Below are positions 7,960 through 17,533 of a DNA stretch of 35,577 bases, in pieces (position 1 is the first letter of the stretch; each line of letters starts with the position of its first letter). The position numbers and the translations under genes were made by a program. This DNA comes from Devosia equisanguinis (GTDB taxonomy: Bacteria; Pseudomonadota; Alphaproteobacteria; Rhizobiales; Hyphomicrobiaceae), in NCBI GenBank assembly GCA_945889015.1, contig CAMDBL010000016.1, positions 1 to 35,577 of the forward strand, given 5' to 3'. The notes under the pieces are model-generated. The model did no database searches. It was not told the DNA's origin and worked only from the letters and a program-made list of their open reading frames with translations.

Positions 7960-9546
7960 ATGCGCAGCTTCCACGCCCCCGGCCGCTCCACCGTCGTTGC
8001 CCGCCATGCCATGTGCGCGACGGCGCATCCCCTGGCGAGCCTGACGGCGATCGAAACCTTGAAGGCCGGCGGTAACGCGGTCGATGCGGCGGTAGCCGCC
8101 TGCGCGGTGTTGTGCGTGGTCGAGCCGGCGATGACGGGGATCGGCGGCGACTGCTTCGCCATCGTCGCCAAGCCGGGCGAGCCGCTGATCGGCCTCAACA
8201 GCGCGGGGCGCGCGCCGGGTGCGGCGACCGTGGAATGGTTCGCGCGCCAGGGGATCAAGGCGCTCGAGATCACCAGCCCGCACGCGGTGCTGGTGCCCGG
8301 CGCCATCGCGGGATGGACGAGGCTCGTCGCCGATCACGGCCGGTTGACCATGGACCGGCTGCTGACGCCGGCCATCGAGCTGGCCGAGAAAGGATTTGCG
8401 GTCGCGCCCCGCGTCGCCTTCGATTGGAACCGGGGCCGCGCCAAGCTGGAGCGCCAGGCGAGCGCGCGGCGCCACTTCCTGCCCGATGGCCGGCCGCCGA
8501 AGCTTGGCGAGGTGATGCGACTGCCGGCGCTGGCGAAGACGCTGCGCGGGATCGCCGAGTTCGGGCGCGACGCGTTCTACCGCGGCGCTGTCGCAGCCGA
8601 CCTCGTCGGCGAATTGCAGCGGCTCGGCGGGCTGCATGCGCTCGAGGATTTCGCCAGCCAACAGCCGGCCTACGTGACGCCGATTTCCGTCGTCTACAAG
8701 GGCGTGGAACTGGTGGAAATGCCGCCGAGCAACCAGGGCATCGTCGCGCTGATGCTGCTCAAGATGATGGAGAAACTCGGCCCGTCGGCGGAGGGACCCG
8801 GCTCCGCTGAGCGCCACCACCTGTTGTGCGAGGCGGCTCGCCTCGCCTATGCGGCGCGCGACGCCTTCCTCGCCGATCCCGATCAGGCGAAGGTGCCGCT
8901 CGATCACATGCTGTCGGACGATTTCATCGGCACACTGGTGAAGCGCATCGATCGCAAGAAGCGCACCGCCGATCTCGGGGCGGTGCCGCGTCCGGTGGGC
9001 TCCGATACGACCTATCTGACCGTGGTCGACGAGAACGGCATGGCCGTGTCGTTCATCAACTCGCTGTTCGCCGACTTCGGCTCCGGCATCGTCGGACCGA
9101 ACAGTGGCGTCGTTCTGAACAATCGCGGCATGGGGTTCTCGCTCGATCCCGCGCACCCCAACGTGATCGCTCCGGGCAAGCGGCCGATGCACACGCTGGT
9201 GCCGGCGATGGTGATGAAGGACGGCAAGCCGTGGCTGAGCTTCGGCGTGATGGGCGGGGCGTTTCAGCCGACCGGGCACGTGTTCGTGCTCTGCAACATG
9301 ATCGACTACGGCCTCGACGCCCAGGAGGCGCTGGACCTCTCCCGCGTGTTCTTCGAGGGTAGCGAGACCATCATCGAGGAGAGCTTGCCGTCCGGCGTGC
9401 GCGCCGGGTTGGAGGCTATGGGCCACAAGATCGCGGTGCGCGAGGTGCCATGGGGCGGTGGCCAGATCGTCGAGTTCGACCGCGTCAACGGCGTGCTGAT
9501 CGGTGCTTCCGATCACCGCAAGGACGGCTGCGCGCTGGGGTATTGA
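7960..9546 (+). CDS. ggt: Gamma-glutamyltransferase family protein
   Basis: GGNAVDAAVAACAVLCVVEPAMTGIGGDCF; GSDTTYLTVVDENGMAVSFINSLFADFGSGIV; PMHTLVPAMVMKDGKPWLSFGVMGGAFQP. Confidence 0.93.
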   Translation: MRSFHAPGRSTVVARHAMCATAHPLASLTAIETLKAGGNAVDAAVAACAVLCVVEPAMTGIGGDCFAIVAKPGEPLIGLNSAGRAPGAATVEWFARQGIKALEITSPHAVLVPGAIAGWTRLVADHGRLTMDRLLTPAIELAEKGFAVAPRVAFDWNRGRAKLERQASARRHFLPDGRPPKLGEVMRLPALAKTLRGIAEFGRDAFYRGAVAADLVGELQRLGGLHALEDFASQQPAYVTPISVVYKGVELVEMPPSNQGIVALMLLKMMEKLGPSAEGPGSAERHHLLCEAARLAYAARDAFLADPDQAKVPLDHMLSDDFIGTLVKRIDRKKRTADLGAVPRPVGSDTTYLTVVDENGMAVSFINSLFADFGSGIVGPNSGVVLNNRGMGFSLDPAHPNVIAPGKRPMHTLVPAMVMKDGKPWLSFGVMGGAFQPTGHVFVLCNMIDYGLDAQEALDLSRVFFEGSETIIEESLPSGVRAGLEAMGHKIAVREVPWGGGQIVEFDRVNGVLIGASDHRKDGCALGY

Positions 9547-9683
9547 GGGGCGTACGGGTGGCGGTCATGGGTATCGCCGCTCGTAAACCCGAAAGAATGC
9601 TGCGGAAGCTGTGGACAGGACCGCAAAATCGGTAGGTCAGTGTGCGCTGGAGGCCCCGACGCGCGTCTCAGTCAGTCCCCGTA

Positions 9684-9923
9684 TCAGGCCGTGGCGCGGC
9701 GCTGCAGTCCGGCGAGCCATTGACGCAACCCGCCGCTCGCGGAGGTCGTGCGCTCGAGTTGGGCACCGGGTGCTTCTATGCGGGCGGACTGCCACTGGCC
9801 GGAGCCCGTCTGCTCGATGGAGTCGCGGGGAATGTGAGCGATCGCCTCAAGCGCATCATCCTCGGTCGGCGCCATGGCGAAGCCAGCAGCCCAGACGGCC
9901 GAGTTCAATCTGTCGATACCCAT
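9684..9923 (-). CDS. Hypothetical small protein
   Basis: MGIDRLNSAVWAAGFAMAPTEDDALEAIAHIPRDSIEQTGSGQWQ...; ATG 9923 preceded by GAGGAA. The ORF extends upstream to 9965. Confidence 0.45.
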   Translation of the reverse strand: MGIDRLNSAVWAAGFAMAPTEDDALEAIAHIPRDSIEQTGSGQWQSARIEAPGAQLERTTSASGGLRQWLAGLQRRATA

Positions 9924-10055
9924 GCGTTCCTCGCGTCGCATCGAAACGGGCCTTCCGCCGAACATCGGACTTCACCCTGTTACCGTTAAAAGTCGGTTCA
10001 AGCATGCCTCAGGTCAAGTTACTTTTTTGATTACTTTGCATCAGCTTTTCGAATG

Positions 10056-10085
10056 GTGCAGGTGCAAAGGCATTATGCACTGCAC
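10056..10085. promoter_or_regulatory. Inverted repeat, possible operator upstream of the FAA hydrolase gene
   Basis: GTGCAGGTGCA-aaggcatta-TGCACTGCAC; arms match apart from one extra base. Confidence 0.5.
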
Positions 10086-10251
10086 AAAAACGCCTCAGGG
10101 GTCGCGACCGTTCCCCCGGGGACGGCACATCAGGGCGATCTCTGCGTCGCCGGTCCCGGCGGTGACGCACCCTTTACGTCGCCCATCGAGGTGGGCAATA
10201 ACGTCGCTGACTGGACATCGAGCCAATGTCGCAAGACCAGGGAGATCGAGA

Positions 10252-10941
10252 GTGAGCAAGACCTACGCCGTCGCAGCCCCGCCCGTCGTCACTGTCCCGG
10301 TGCGCGGCTCAACCGCCGTGTTTCCCGTGCATCGCATTTACTGCGTCGGCCGCAACTACGCGGCGCACGCGATCGAGATGGGCCACGATCCGAACAAGGA
10401 GCCGCCGTTCTTCTTCCAGAAGAATCCCGACAACCTCGCGCTCGACGGCACGTTTCCCTATCCGCCGAAGTCCAGCAACGTGCACCACGAGATCGAGATG
10501 GTCGTCGCGCTCGGCAAGGGCGGCAAGGACATCCCGGCCGACAAGGCGATGGACTGCGTGTTCGGCTACGGTGTCGGCATCGACATGACGCGGCGCGACC
10601 TGCAAGACGAATGTAAGAAGCTGCAGCGTCCCTGGGAGATCGGTAAGGCGTTCGAGCATTCCGCGCCGATGGGCGACATCGTCCCCGCCTCGCAGATCGG
10701 CCATCCCACCAAGGGTGCCGTCTGGCTCAAGATCAACGGCGAGTTCAAGCAGCAGGGCGACCTCAACCAGATGATCTGGAAGGTGCCGGAGATGATCTCC
10801 TATCTCTCCGGACTGTTCGAGCTGTTCCCCGGTGATCTCATCATGTCGGGCACCCCCTCGGGCGTCGGCCCGGTGAAGCGCGGTGACGTGCTCGAGAGCT
10901 TCGTCGAAGGCGTCGGCCCGCTGACCACCAAGGTGGTGTGA
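10252..10941 (+). CDS. Fumarylacetoacetate hydrolase family protein
   Basis: VHRIYCVGRNYAAHAIEMG, HHEIEMVVALGKGG, GYGVGIDMTRRDLQ, LFPGDLIMSGTPSGVGPVKRGD. GTG start chosen. Confidence 0.93.
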   Translation: MSKTYAVAAPPVVTVPVRGSTAVFPVHRIYCVGRNYAAHAIEMGHDPNKEPPFFFQKNPDNLALDGTFPYPPKSSNVHHEIEMVVALGKGGKDIPADKAMDCVFGYGVGIDMTRRDLQDECKKLQRPWEIGKAFEHSAPMGDIVPASQIGHPTKGAVWLKINGEFKQQGDLNQMIWKVPEMISYLSGLFELFPGDLIMSGTPSGVGPVKRGDVLESFVEGVGPLTTKVV

Positions 10942-11003
10942 TTCCTCAAAGCCCCATCGCGCCCGCCGGCGTGGTGGGGCTCGTCATTTCTGGAGGACCG
11001 ATC

Positions 11004-12053
11004 GTGACCGTTGCCGAGACCGTCATCTCAGCCGTCGGCCGCACGCCGCTGATCAAGCTCAGACGCGCCTCCGAGACGACCGGCTGCGCGATCCTCGGCA
11101 AGGCCGAGTTCATGAACCCCGGCCAGTCCGTCAAGGACCGCGCTGCGCTCTTCATCATCCGCGAGGCCGAGCGCTCGGGCCGGCTGAGGCCCGGTGGCAC
11201 CATCGTCGAGGGGACCGCCGGCAACACCGGCATCGGCCTCGCGGTGCTCGCCGACGCACTCGGCTACAAGACCGTGATCGTCATTCCCGAGACGCAGAGC
11301 CAGGAGAAGAAGGATGCGCTGCGCCTGCTCGGCGCGCATCTCGTCGAGGTGCCGGCCGTCCCCTACAAGAACCCGAACAACTACGTGAAGTATTCGGCCC
11401 GCCTCGCCGAAACCTTGGCGCGGACCGAGCCCGGCGGCGCGATCTGGGCCAACCAGTTCGACAACGTCGCCAACCGACAGGCGCACATCGAGACGACGGC
11501 GGAGGAGATCTGGGCGGACACCGCCGGCCAGGTGAACGGCTTCGTCTCGGCGGTCGGCACCGGCGGCACGCTGGTCGGCACGGCGATGGGGCTGAAGGCG
11601 CGTTCGACCGCTGTCAAGGTAGCGCTGGCCGACCCGCACGGCGCGGCCCTGCACAGCTACTACACGACGGGCGAGCTGAAGGCCGAAGGCAGCTCGATCA
11701 CCGAGGGTATCGGCCAGGGCCGCATCACCGCCAACCTCGAGGGCTTCCGCCCGGATTTCTCCTACCGCATCGACGATGCGGAGGCAGTGCAGATCTGCTT
11801 CGATCTTTTGGCGGAGGAAGGTCTCTGTCTCGGTGGCTCGTCGGGCATCAACGTTGCCGGTGCGATCCGGCTGGCGCGGCAACTCGGACCCGGCAACACC
11901 ATCGTCACCATCCTATGCGACTACGGCACGCGCTATCAGTCGAAGCTCTACAACCCGGACTTCCTGCGCTCGAAAGGGTTGCCGGTGCCCGGGTGGCTCG
12001 ACAAGCCGCGCACCGATATACCGTCCGTGTTCGTGGATCCGGACAAACTCTGA
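11004..12053 (+). CDS. cysK: PLP-dependent cysteine synthase
   Basis: GRTPLIKL, NPGQSVKDRAAL (PLP Lys), EGTAGNTGIGLA, SAVGTGGTLVGTAMGLK, GGSSGINVAGA. GTG start with upstream GGAGGA. Confidence 0.9.
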   Translation: MTVAETVISAVGRTPLIKLRRASETTGCAILGKAEFMNPGQSVKDRAALFIIREAERSGRLRPGGTIVEGTAGNTGIGLAVLADALGYKTVIVIPETQSQEKKDALRLLGAHLVEVPAVPYKNPNNYVKYSARLAETLARTEPGGAIWANQFDNVANRQAHIETTAEEIWADTAGQVNGFVSAVGTGGTLVGTAMGLKARSTAVKVALADPHGAALHSYYTTGELKAEGSSITEGIGQGRITANLEGFRPDFSYRIDDAEAVQICFDLLAEEGLCLGGSSGINVAGAIRLARQLGPGNTIVTILCDYGTRYQSKLYNPDFLRSKGLPVPGWLDKPRTDIPSVFVDPDKL

Positions 12054-12125
12054 GACAGCCGACGAGAGAAGCCTGCCGAACACTGCGCTCCCTCGCCGGA
12101 GCCGTTACCCTCAAGGAGACGCCAC

Positions 12126-12992
12126 GTGCCCAACAGCTTCAAGTCCTGGATCGTCGAGACGTCGTGGCTGGCCGATCACCTGGATGCGCCCGATCTCGTC
12201 GTGCTCGACGCGTCGTCGCATCTGCCGACGACGAAGCGCAATGCCAAGGCCGAGTTCGCCGTCGAGCACATTCCCGGCGCGATGTTCTTCGACATCGACG
12301 ACATCAGCGACGAGACCTCGAACCTGCCGCACATGCTGCCCTCCACGGTAAAGTTCGCCAGCCGCATGAAGAAAATGGGCATCGGCGACGGCATGCGCGT
12401 CATCGTCTACGACAGCAGCGGTCTTGGCCAGTCGCCCCGGGCGTGGTGGATGTTCCGGATCATGGGGTATACGGACGTGGCCGTGCTCAATGGCGGCCTG
12501 AAGAAGTGGAAAGCTGAAGGGCGCGAGATCGAGAGCGGCCCGCCATTGCGCCGTTCCGAGCGCCATTTCACGCCACGGTTCGACGCGGGCCTCGTTCGCG
12601 ACGTGGAGGATATGAAGGCTCACGTCGCCAAGAAGGACATTCAGATCCTGGATGCGCGGGCTGCCTCGCGCTACTCGGGAGAGGAGAAGGAGTTCCGGGC
12701 GGGCCTGCGTTCAGGTCACATTCCCGGTTCCTACAACCTCCCCTACGTCAAGCTCATCACCCCGGATGGCACGTTGCGGCCGGAGCCGGAGCTGCGTGCG
12801 GCGTTCGAGCAGGCCGGCATCGACCTGCAGGCGCCCATCGTCACCACCTGCGGCTCCGGCGTGACCGCGGCCGTGCTGGCGCTCGCCCTGTCACAGCTCG
12901 GCCGCGTCGACGTGCCCGTCTACGACGGCTCCTGGTCCGAGTGGGGCCGCGAGGACAATGGTCTTCCGGTCGCGACGGGTCCGAGCCCGTAA
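12126..12992 (+). CDS. sseA: 3-mercaptopyruvate sulfurtransferase
   Basis: Two rhodanese domains; active-site loop TTCGSGVTAAVLALAL; HIPGAMFFDIDDISDETSNLPHMLPS. Confidence 0.93.
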   Translation: MPNSFKSWIVETSWLADHLDAPDLVVLDASSHLPTTKRNAKAEFAVEHIPGAMFFDIDDISDETSNLPHMLPSTVKFASRMKKMGIGDGMRVIVYDSSGLGQSPRAWWMFRIMGYTDVAVLNGGLKKWKAEGREIESGPPLRRSERHFTPRFDAGLVRDVEDMKAHVAKKDIQILDARAASRYSGEEKEFRAGLRSGHIPGSYNLPYVKLITPDGTLRPEPELRAAFEQAGIDLQAPIVTTCGSGVTAAVLALALSQLGRVDVPVYDGSWSEWGREDNGLPVATGPSP

Positions 12993-12995
12993 GCG

Positions 12996-13976
12996 TCACT
13001 CCTTCGGCTCGAGCTTGGCGGCCTTCACCACCTTGCGCCAGCGCTCCATGTCTCGGGCGATGTAGGCTGCGAAATCCTGCGAGCTGCCGCCGACCGGGTT
13101 GAGGCCGAGGTCGGCGAGCCGCTTCCTCGTATTGGGGTGCTTGATCGAGGTGTCGAAGGCACTTCTGAGCTTGGCGACGATCTCTGGTGGTGTGCCCGCT
13201 GGTGCCAGCATGCCGGCGAAGGTCTGCACGTCGACCTGAGGCAACCCGAACTCGGCGAAGGTCGGCAGATCCGGAAGCAGCGACGAGCGCACCACGGTGA
13301 TGGCGAGCGGCCGCAACTGTCCCGACGCGATGAGCTGCAGCAACGAGTTCGGCGCGACGAACAGCATGTCGACCTGGCCCGCGAGCAGATCCTGCAGCGC
13401 GGGCGCACCACCACGATAGGCCACGTGCGCCATCTCGCCCCCGATCGCCAGCTTGAACTGCTCGGCGGCGAGATGGCCGGCGCTGCCGCGGCCAGGGCTG
13501 GCGAAGTTCACCTTGCCCGGATTGGCCTTGATGTAGGCGATGAAGTCCTTGAGCGTCTTGTGCGGCGACTTCGCGTTGACGGCCAACGCCGTGCTCGATG
13601 TCGTGGCCAGAATGACCGGAATGAAATCCTTCTGGGTGTCGTAGGGCAGCTTCTTGACCAGCACCGGATTGATCGTGAACGCGGGATCGACGAAGCCGAC
13701 CGTGTAGCCGTCGGGTTTGGCCTGTGCCACGGCGGATGTTCCGATTACGGTTCCGCCGCCAGCACGGTTGTCGATGACGAGGCTCTGCTTCAGCTCGATG
13801 CCGGCCTGCTCGGCGACGATGCGGACGGCGATGTCGGTGCCGCCACCCGCCGCATAGGGAATGATCACCTTGATCGGTTGCGAGGGGTAGTCGCTTGCAC
13901 GCGCGCCATGAGCGCAGAGCAGTGCGGCGACAAGGGATGCGGCGGTTGCGACCATCGCGGCGCGGCGACTATGCAT
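12996..13976 (-). CDS. Tripartite tricarboxylate transporter (Bug family) substrate-binding protein
   Basis: Signal peptide then YPSQPIKVIIPYAAGGGTDIAVRIVAEQ, VIDNRAGGGTVIGTSAVAQAKPDGYTVGF, HVAYRGGAPALQDLLAGQVDMLF. Confidence 0.95.
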   Translation of the reverse strand: MHSRRAAMVATAASLVAALLCAHGARASDYPSQPIKVIIPYAAGGGTDIAVRIVAEQAGIELKQSLVIDNRAGGGTVIGTSAVAQAKPDGYTVGFVDPAFTINPVLVKKLPYDTQKDFIPVILATTSSTALAVNAKSPHKTLKDFIAYIKANPGKVNFASPGRGSAGHLAAEQFKLAIGGEMAHVAYRGGAPALQDLLAGQVDMLFVAPNSLLQLIASGQLRPLAITVVRSSLLPDLPTFAEFGLPQVDVQTFAGMLAPAGTPPEIVAKLRSAFDTSIKHPNTRKRLADLGLNPVGGSSQDFAAYIARDMERWRKVVKAAKLEPKE

Positions 13977-14082
13977 GGACGTTCTCCCTGGAAGGTCTGG
14001 GGAACGGGCCTTGTCGGGCCTCTTGTTGAGTGAAGCTTACGCCGCCGCAATGCCCACGGCCAGTGCGTTGGTCGATCCGACG

Positions 14083-15444
14083 TCAGAGCCGCGTGCCGCC
14101 GAGGGCCGCGAGATCCCGCTCGGTCAGCTGCTCGCGGCGGATGCTGGGCACCAGCCAGAAGCAGCCGATGCCGCAGACCGCGACCGCCATGCCGAGCGTG
14201 AACGAGGCGACGTAGCTGCCGCTCCAGTCGTGCAGCACGCCGCTCATCCAGGAGCCGAGCGCGCCGCCGGTGCCCATGCCCAGCGACATCGCGCCGAAGA
14301 TCGTGCCGACGTTGCCGCCGCGATAAAGCGTTGCGATCATGGCGAGGATGATCGGGCCTCGCGCGCCCTGCATGCCGCCGAAGAACAGGATGTAGCCGTA
14401 GACGAGGATCATCGAGGGCCACCACGTCACCGACAGCAGCAGGCCGATGCCGACGATGGTCGAGACGTAGGAGACGGTCGCCGCGCCCGCACGTCCGATG
14501 CGATCCGAGAGCGCACCCATCCCGACAATGCCGGCGGCGGCGAGCGCCCCGGCCATGCCGAAGGCGGAGGCGGCCGCGATCGGCGAGAAGCCGCGCTCGA
14601 TCAGGAAGGCGACGGAGTGCGGTGCGACGCAGAACGAGGCGACGGAGGTGAAGAAGTAGGCCGCGACCATGCCCCAGAACGCACTGGTCCGCATGGCGCG
14701 CGGCAGTGTCCAGATCATGCTGGCGCTGCTCGACGACGTGCGACGGAGCTGCTGCCACGCTGCCGAGCCCGCCTCCATCCGCTTCAGCGGCAGCAGCAGG
14801 ATCAGCGGCAGCAAGACCAGAAACATCGAGCCGAGGATCTTGTAGGCGGAGCGCCAGCCGTACCAGTCGAGCATCAGTTGCGTGAACGGCGGCAGCAGCA
14901 GCATGCCGAGGCCGACCGCGGCGTAGGGCACCGACATCACCGCGCCCATGCGCCGTGTGAACCAGCGGGACAGCAAGCTGGAGGCCACGACCATGCCGAG
15001 ACACGACGCGCCGAGTCCGCTGAGCAGACCGATCGCGAGCTTCAGCTGGAGCAGTGACCCCGACAGCCCGGCGAGGATGTAGCTGGCGCCGAGCGAGACC
15101 ACGCCGATGCCGTAGCTCGCGCGGATGCCGAGCCTGTCGACGATTTGGCCGACGAACGGTCCAGTGGTGCCGAGGACGAGGATGTAAAGCGAGTAGATCG
15201 ATGCGACGGACGAGCGGGTGGCACCGAACTCGCGCTCGACCGGCAGCAGGAACACCGCGAAAGTCTCGGTGGCGCCGCGCCCGATCATGTTCATGACGAA
15301 CGTGAGGCCGATCACGGCGGCGAGCATCCGCGTTGCGGGATCGGCGAGCAAGCCGCCAGGGCCGGAACCGTGGGGTGCGACGTGGGCGGGTGAAGCTGGA
15401 GCGTGGTCCGGCCGTGTCTCCAAGGGTGAGCTAGGCTCGGTCAA
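14083..15444 (-). CDS. MFS transporter
   Basis: 12-TM-like hydrophobic pattern with MGALSDRIGRAGAATVSY and LVLGTTGPFVGQIVDRLGIRAS. Start uncertain: TTG at 15444 is plausible; the ORF track extends to 15714. Confidence 0.85.
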   Translation of the reverse strand: MTEPSSPLETRPDHAPASPAHVAPHGSGPGGLLADPATRMLAAVIGLTFVMNMIGRGATETFAVFLLPVEREFGATRSSVASIYSLYILVLGTTGPFVGQIVDRLGIRASYGIGVVSLGASYILAGLSGSLLQLKLAIGLLSGLGASCLGMVVASSLLSRWFTRRMGAVMSVPYAAVGLGMLLLPPFTQLMLDWYGWRSAYKILGSMFLVLLPLILLLPLKRMEAGSAAWQQLRRTSSSSASMIWTLPRAMRTSAFWGMVAAYFFTSVASFCVAPHSVAFLIERGFSPIAAASAFGMAGALAAAGIVGMGALSDRIGRAGAATVSYVSTIVGIGLLLSVTWWPSMILVYGYILFFGGMQGARGPIILAMIATLYRGGNVGTIFGAMSLGMGTGGALGSWMSGVLHDWSGSYVASFTLGMAVAVCGIGCFWLVPSIRREQLTERDLAALGGTRL

Positions 15445-15599
15445 GCGCCACGTCCTTCGCGATTCCTCGATATTGGCGTGCACTGTCTCATGTGGCCGTC
15501 CTCTCTGTCGACAGCGCGCGCGCATGGCTCCACGTCGCAGACGAGGGGGCATCGTGAGGCAGGGCGGGCCGGCTGCCGCGAAGCTGGCTGAAGCCTGGG

Positions 15600-15640
15600 T
15601 TGACTTCCGATACTTCGATGATAATAGAAATACGAAATTA
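15600..15640 (+). promoter_or_regulatory. Candidate arsR promoter and ArsR operator
   Basis: TTGACT (15600-15605) followed by AT-rich GATAATAGAAAT; imperfect dyad TTCGatgataatagaaataCGAA (15614-15636). Confidence 0.45.
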
Positions 15641-15652
15641 CGGGAGCAGGTC

Positions 15653-16024
15653 ATGTCCAAACACGCTGCCCGCACACGCGGCATCGAGGGTCTGGCCGAT
15701 GCCGGCAAAATCACCCGTTATGCGGATATGCTGGCGGCACTGGGAACGGAATCGCGCCTCGCCATCATGCGGCTGCTGCTGCAGGCACATCAGGACGGGC
15801 TGGTGGTCGGCGAGATCGGTGCCGAACTTGGCATCGCCGCCTCGACGCTCTCCCACCACCTCGACAAGCTCAAGACCGAAGGGCTGGTCGGCGTGCGCCG
15901 GGAGAGCACATTCCTTCGCTACACGGCGAATACTGAGACGCTGCAGGAGGTGCTGAGCTTCCTCGTCGCGGAGTGCTGCACGCGCAACAAGGCCATCGAT
16001 CCCAGAAAGATCGTGTGCTGTTGA
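15653..16024 (+). CDS. arsR: ArsR/SmtB family arsenic-responsive regulator
   Basis: wHTH: MLAALGTESRLAIMRLLL...IGAELGIAASTLSHHLDKLKTEGLV; C-terminal Cys pairs ECC and VCC; followed by acr3 and arsC. Confidence 0.93.
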   Translation: MSKHAARTRGIEGLADAGKITRYADMLAALGTESRLAIMRLLLQAHQDGLVVGEIGAELGIAASTLSHHLDKLKTEGLVGVRRESTFLRYTANTETLQEVLSFLVAECCTRNKAIDPRKIVCC

Positions 16025-16055
16025 GTGGGATCATTGTCGCGGGGGGTGGGCAAAC

Positions 16056-17087
16056 ATGTCGACGTTCGAACGGTATCTGACGGTATGGGTGGGTTTGTGC
16101 ATCGTCGCGGGCATCGCGCTCGGCTCTGCGGTCCCCGGGCTCTTCCAGGCGATTGGCGCCGCCGAGATCGCCCGGGTCAACCTGCCGGTTGCCATCCTCA
16201 TCTGGCTGATGATCATCCCGATGCTGTTGAAGATCGACTTCGCCGCGCTGTCCGGGGTCAAGGAGCATTGGCGCGGGATCGGTGTGACGCTGTTCATCAA
16301 CTGGGCGGTGAAGCCGTTCTCGATGGCGCTGCTCGGCTGGCTGTTCATCGGTTGGCTGTTCAGGCCTTACCTGCCGGCGGAGCAAATCAACAGCTACATC
16401 GCCGGTTTGATCCTGCTCGCCGCCGCGCCGTGCACGGCGATGGTGTTCGTGTGGAGCAACCTCTCCGACGGCGAGCCGCATTTCACGTTGAGCCAGGTGG
16501 CGCTCAACGACGTGATCATGGTGTTCGCCTTCGCGCCGCTGGTGGGACTGCTGCTCGGGCTGTCGGCGATCACGGTGCCCTGGGAGACGCTGACGCTGTC
16601 GGTGGTGCTCTACATCGTCGTGCCCGTCATCATTGCGCAGGTGATCCGGCGCGTCGTGCTGGTGCGTGGCGGCGAGGGCGGGCTCGGAGCCTTGCTGGCG
16701 AAGCTGCAGCCGATCTCGCTGGTCGCCTTGCTGGCGACGCTTGTCCTGTTGTTCGGCTTCCAGGGAAAGCAGATCCTGGCGCAGCCGATGGTGATCGCGA
16801 TGCTGGCGGTGCCGATCCTGATCCAGGTCTATTTCAACTCGGGCCTCGCCTATCTCCTGAACCGCGCGGCGGGTGAGGCGCACTGCGTCGCCGCGCCTTC
16901 CGCGCTGATCGGCGCCAGCAATTTCTTCGAGCTGGCGGTGGCCGCCGCCATCAGCCTGTTCGGGTTCGACAGCGGGGCGGCCCTCGCCACCGTCGTCGGT
17001 GTGCTGATCGAGGTTCCGGTGATGCTGTCGGTGGTCGCGATCGTGAACCGGACCAAGGGATGGTACGAGGCGGGCGCCGTACGGTGA
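16056..17087 (+). CDS. acr3: Arsenite efflux transporter, ACR3 family
   Basis: LILLAAAPCTAMVFVWSNLSDGEPHFTLSQVALNDVIMVFAFAPLV; VAAPSALIGASNFFELAVAAAISLFG. Confidence 0.95.
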   Translation: MSTFERYLTVWVGLCIVAGIALGSAVPGLFQAIGAAEIARVNLPVAILIWLMIIPMLLKIDFAALSGVKEHWRGIGVTLFINWAVKPFSMALLGWLFIGWLFRPYLPAEQINSYIAGLILLAAAPCTAMVFVWSNLSDGEPHFTLSQVALNDVIMVFAFAPLVGLLLGLSAITVPWETLTLSVVLYIVVPVIIAQVIRRVVLVRGGEGGLGALLAKLQPISLVALLATLVLLFGFQGKQILAQPMVIAMLAVPILIQVYFNSGLAYLLNRAAGEAHCVAAPSALIGASNFFELAVAAAISLFGFDSGAALATVVGVLIEVPVMLSVVAIVNRTKGWYEAGAVR

Positions 17088-17112
17088 GGAACGGCAGAAG
17101 TAGCCGGCCGAC

Positions 17113-17523
17113 ATGACGATCACGATCTATCACAACCCGAAGTGCGGAACCTCGCGCAACACGCTGGCGATGATCCGGCAGTCCGGCGTCGAGCCGGAGG
17201 TGATCGAGTATCTGAGGACGCCGCCGAGCCGGGCGCGTTTGGTCGAGCTGATCGGCGAGATGGGCATCACGCCGCGCGCCTTGCTGCGCCGGAGGGGAAC
17301 GCCCTACGACGAGCTGGGGCTCGCCGATCCCAAATGGACCGACGATCAGCTCGTCGACCTGATGCTCGAGCACCCGATCCTGATCGATCGCCCGATCGTG
17401 GTGATGCCCCAGGGCACGCGCCTGTGCCGCCCCTCCGAGGTCGTTTTGGAGCTTCTGCCGGAACCCGAGATCGGCGACTTCACGAAAGAGGACGGGGAAG
17501 TGGTGAAGGCCAAGAAGAAATGA
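17113..17523 (+). CDS. arsC: Arsenate reductase (glutaredoxin-dependent)
   Basis: MTITIYHNPKCGTSRNTLAMI (catalytic Cys motif), LDRP-like LIDRPIVVMPQGTRLCRPSE. Confidence 0.95.
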   Translation: MTITIYHNPKCGTSRNTLAMIRQSGVEPEVIEYLRTPPSRARLVELIGEMGITPRALLRRRGTPYDELGLADPKWTDDQLVDLMLEHPILIDRPIVVMPQGTRLCRPSEVVLELLPEPEIGDFTKEDGEVVKAKKK

Positions 17524-17533
17524 GGACGACGGC

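Noticed and set aside
7843-9516. 557-aa minus-strand ORF
   Set aside because: Antisense to the gamma-glutamyltransferase gene; low-information, H/R/D/L-rich shadow ORF.
13975-15057. 360-aa + ORF rich in R/D/H/A (and minus ORF 13865-15004)
   Set aside because: Shadow frames of the MFS transporter gene; low-complexity composition.
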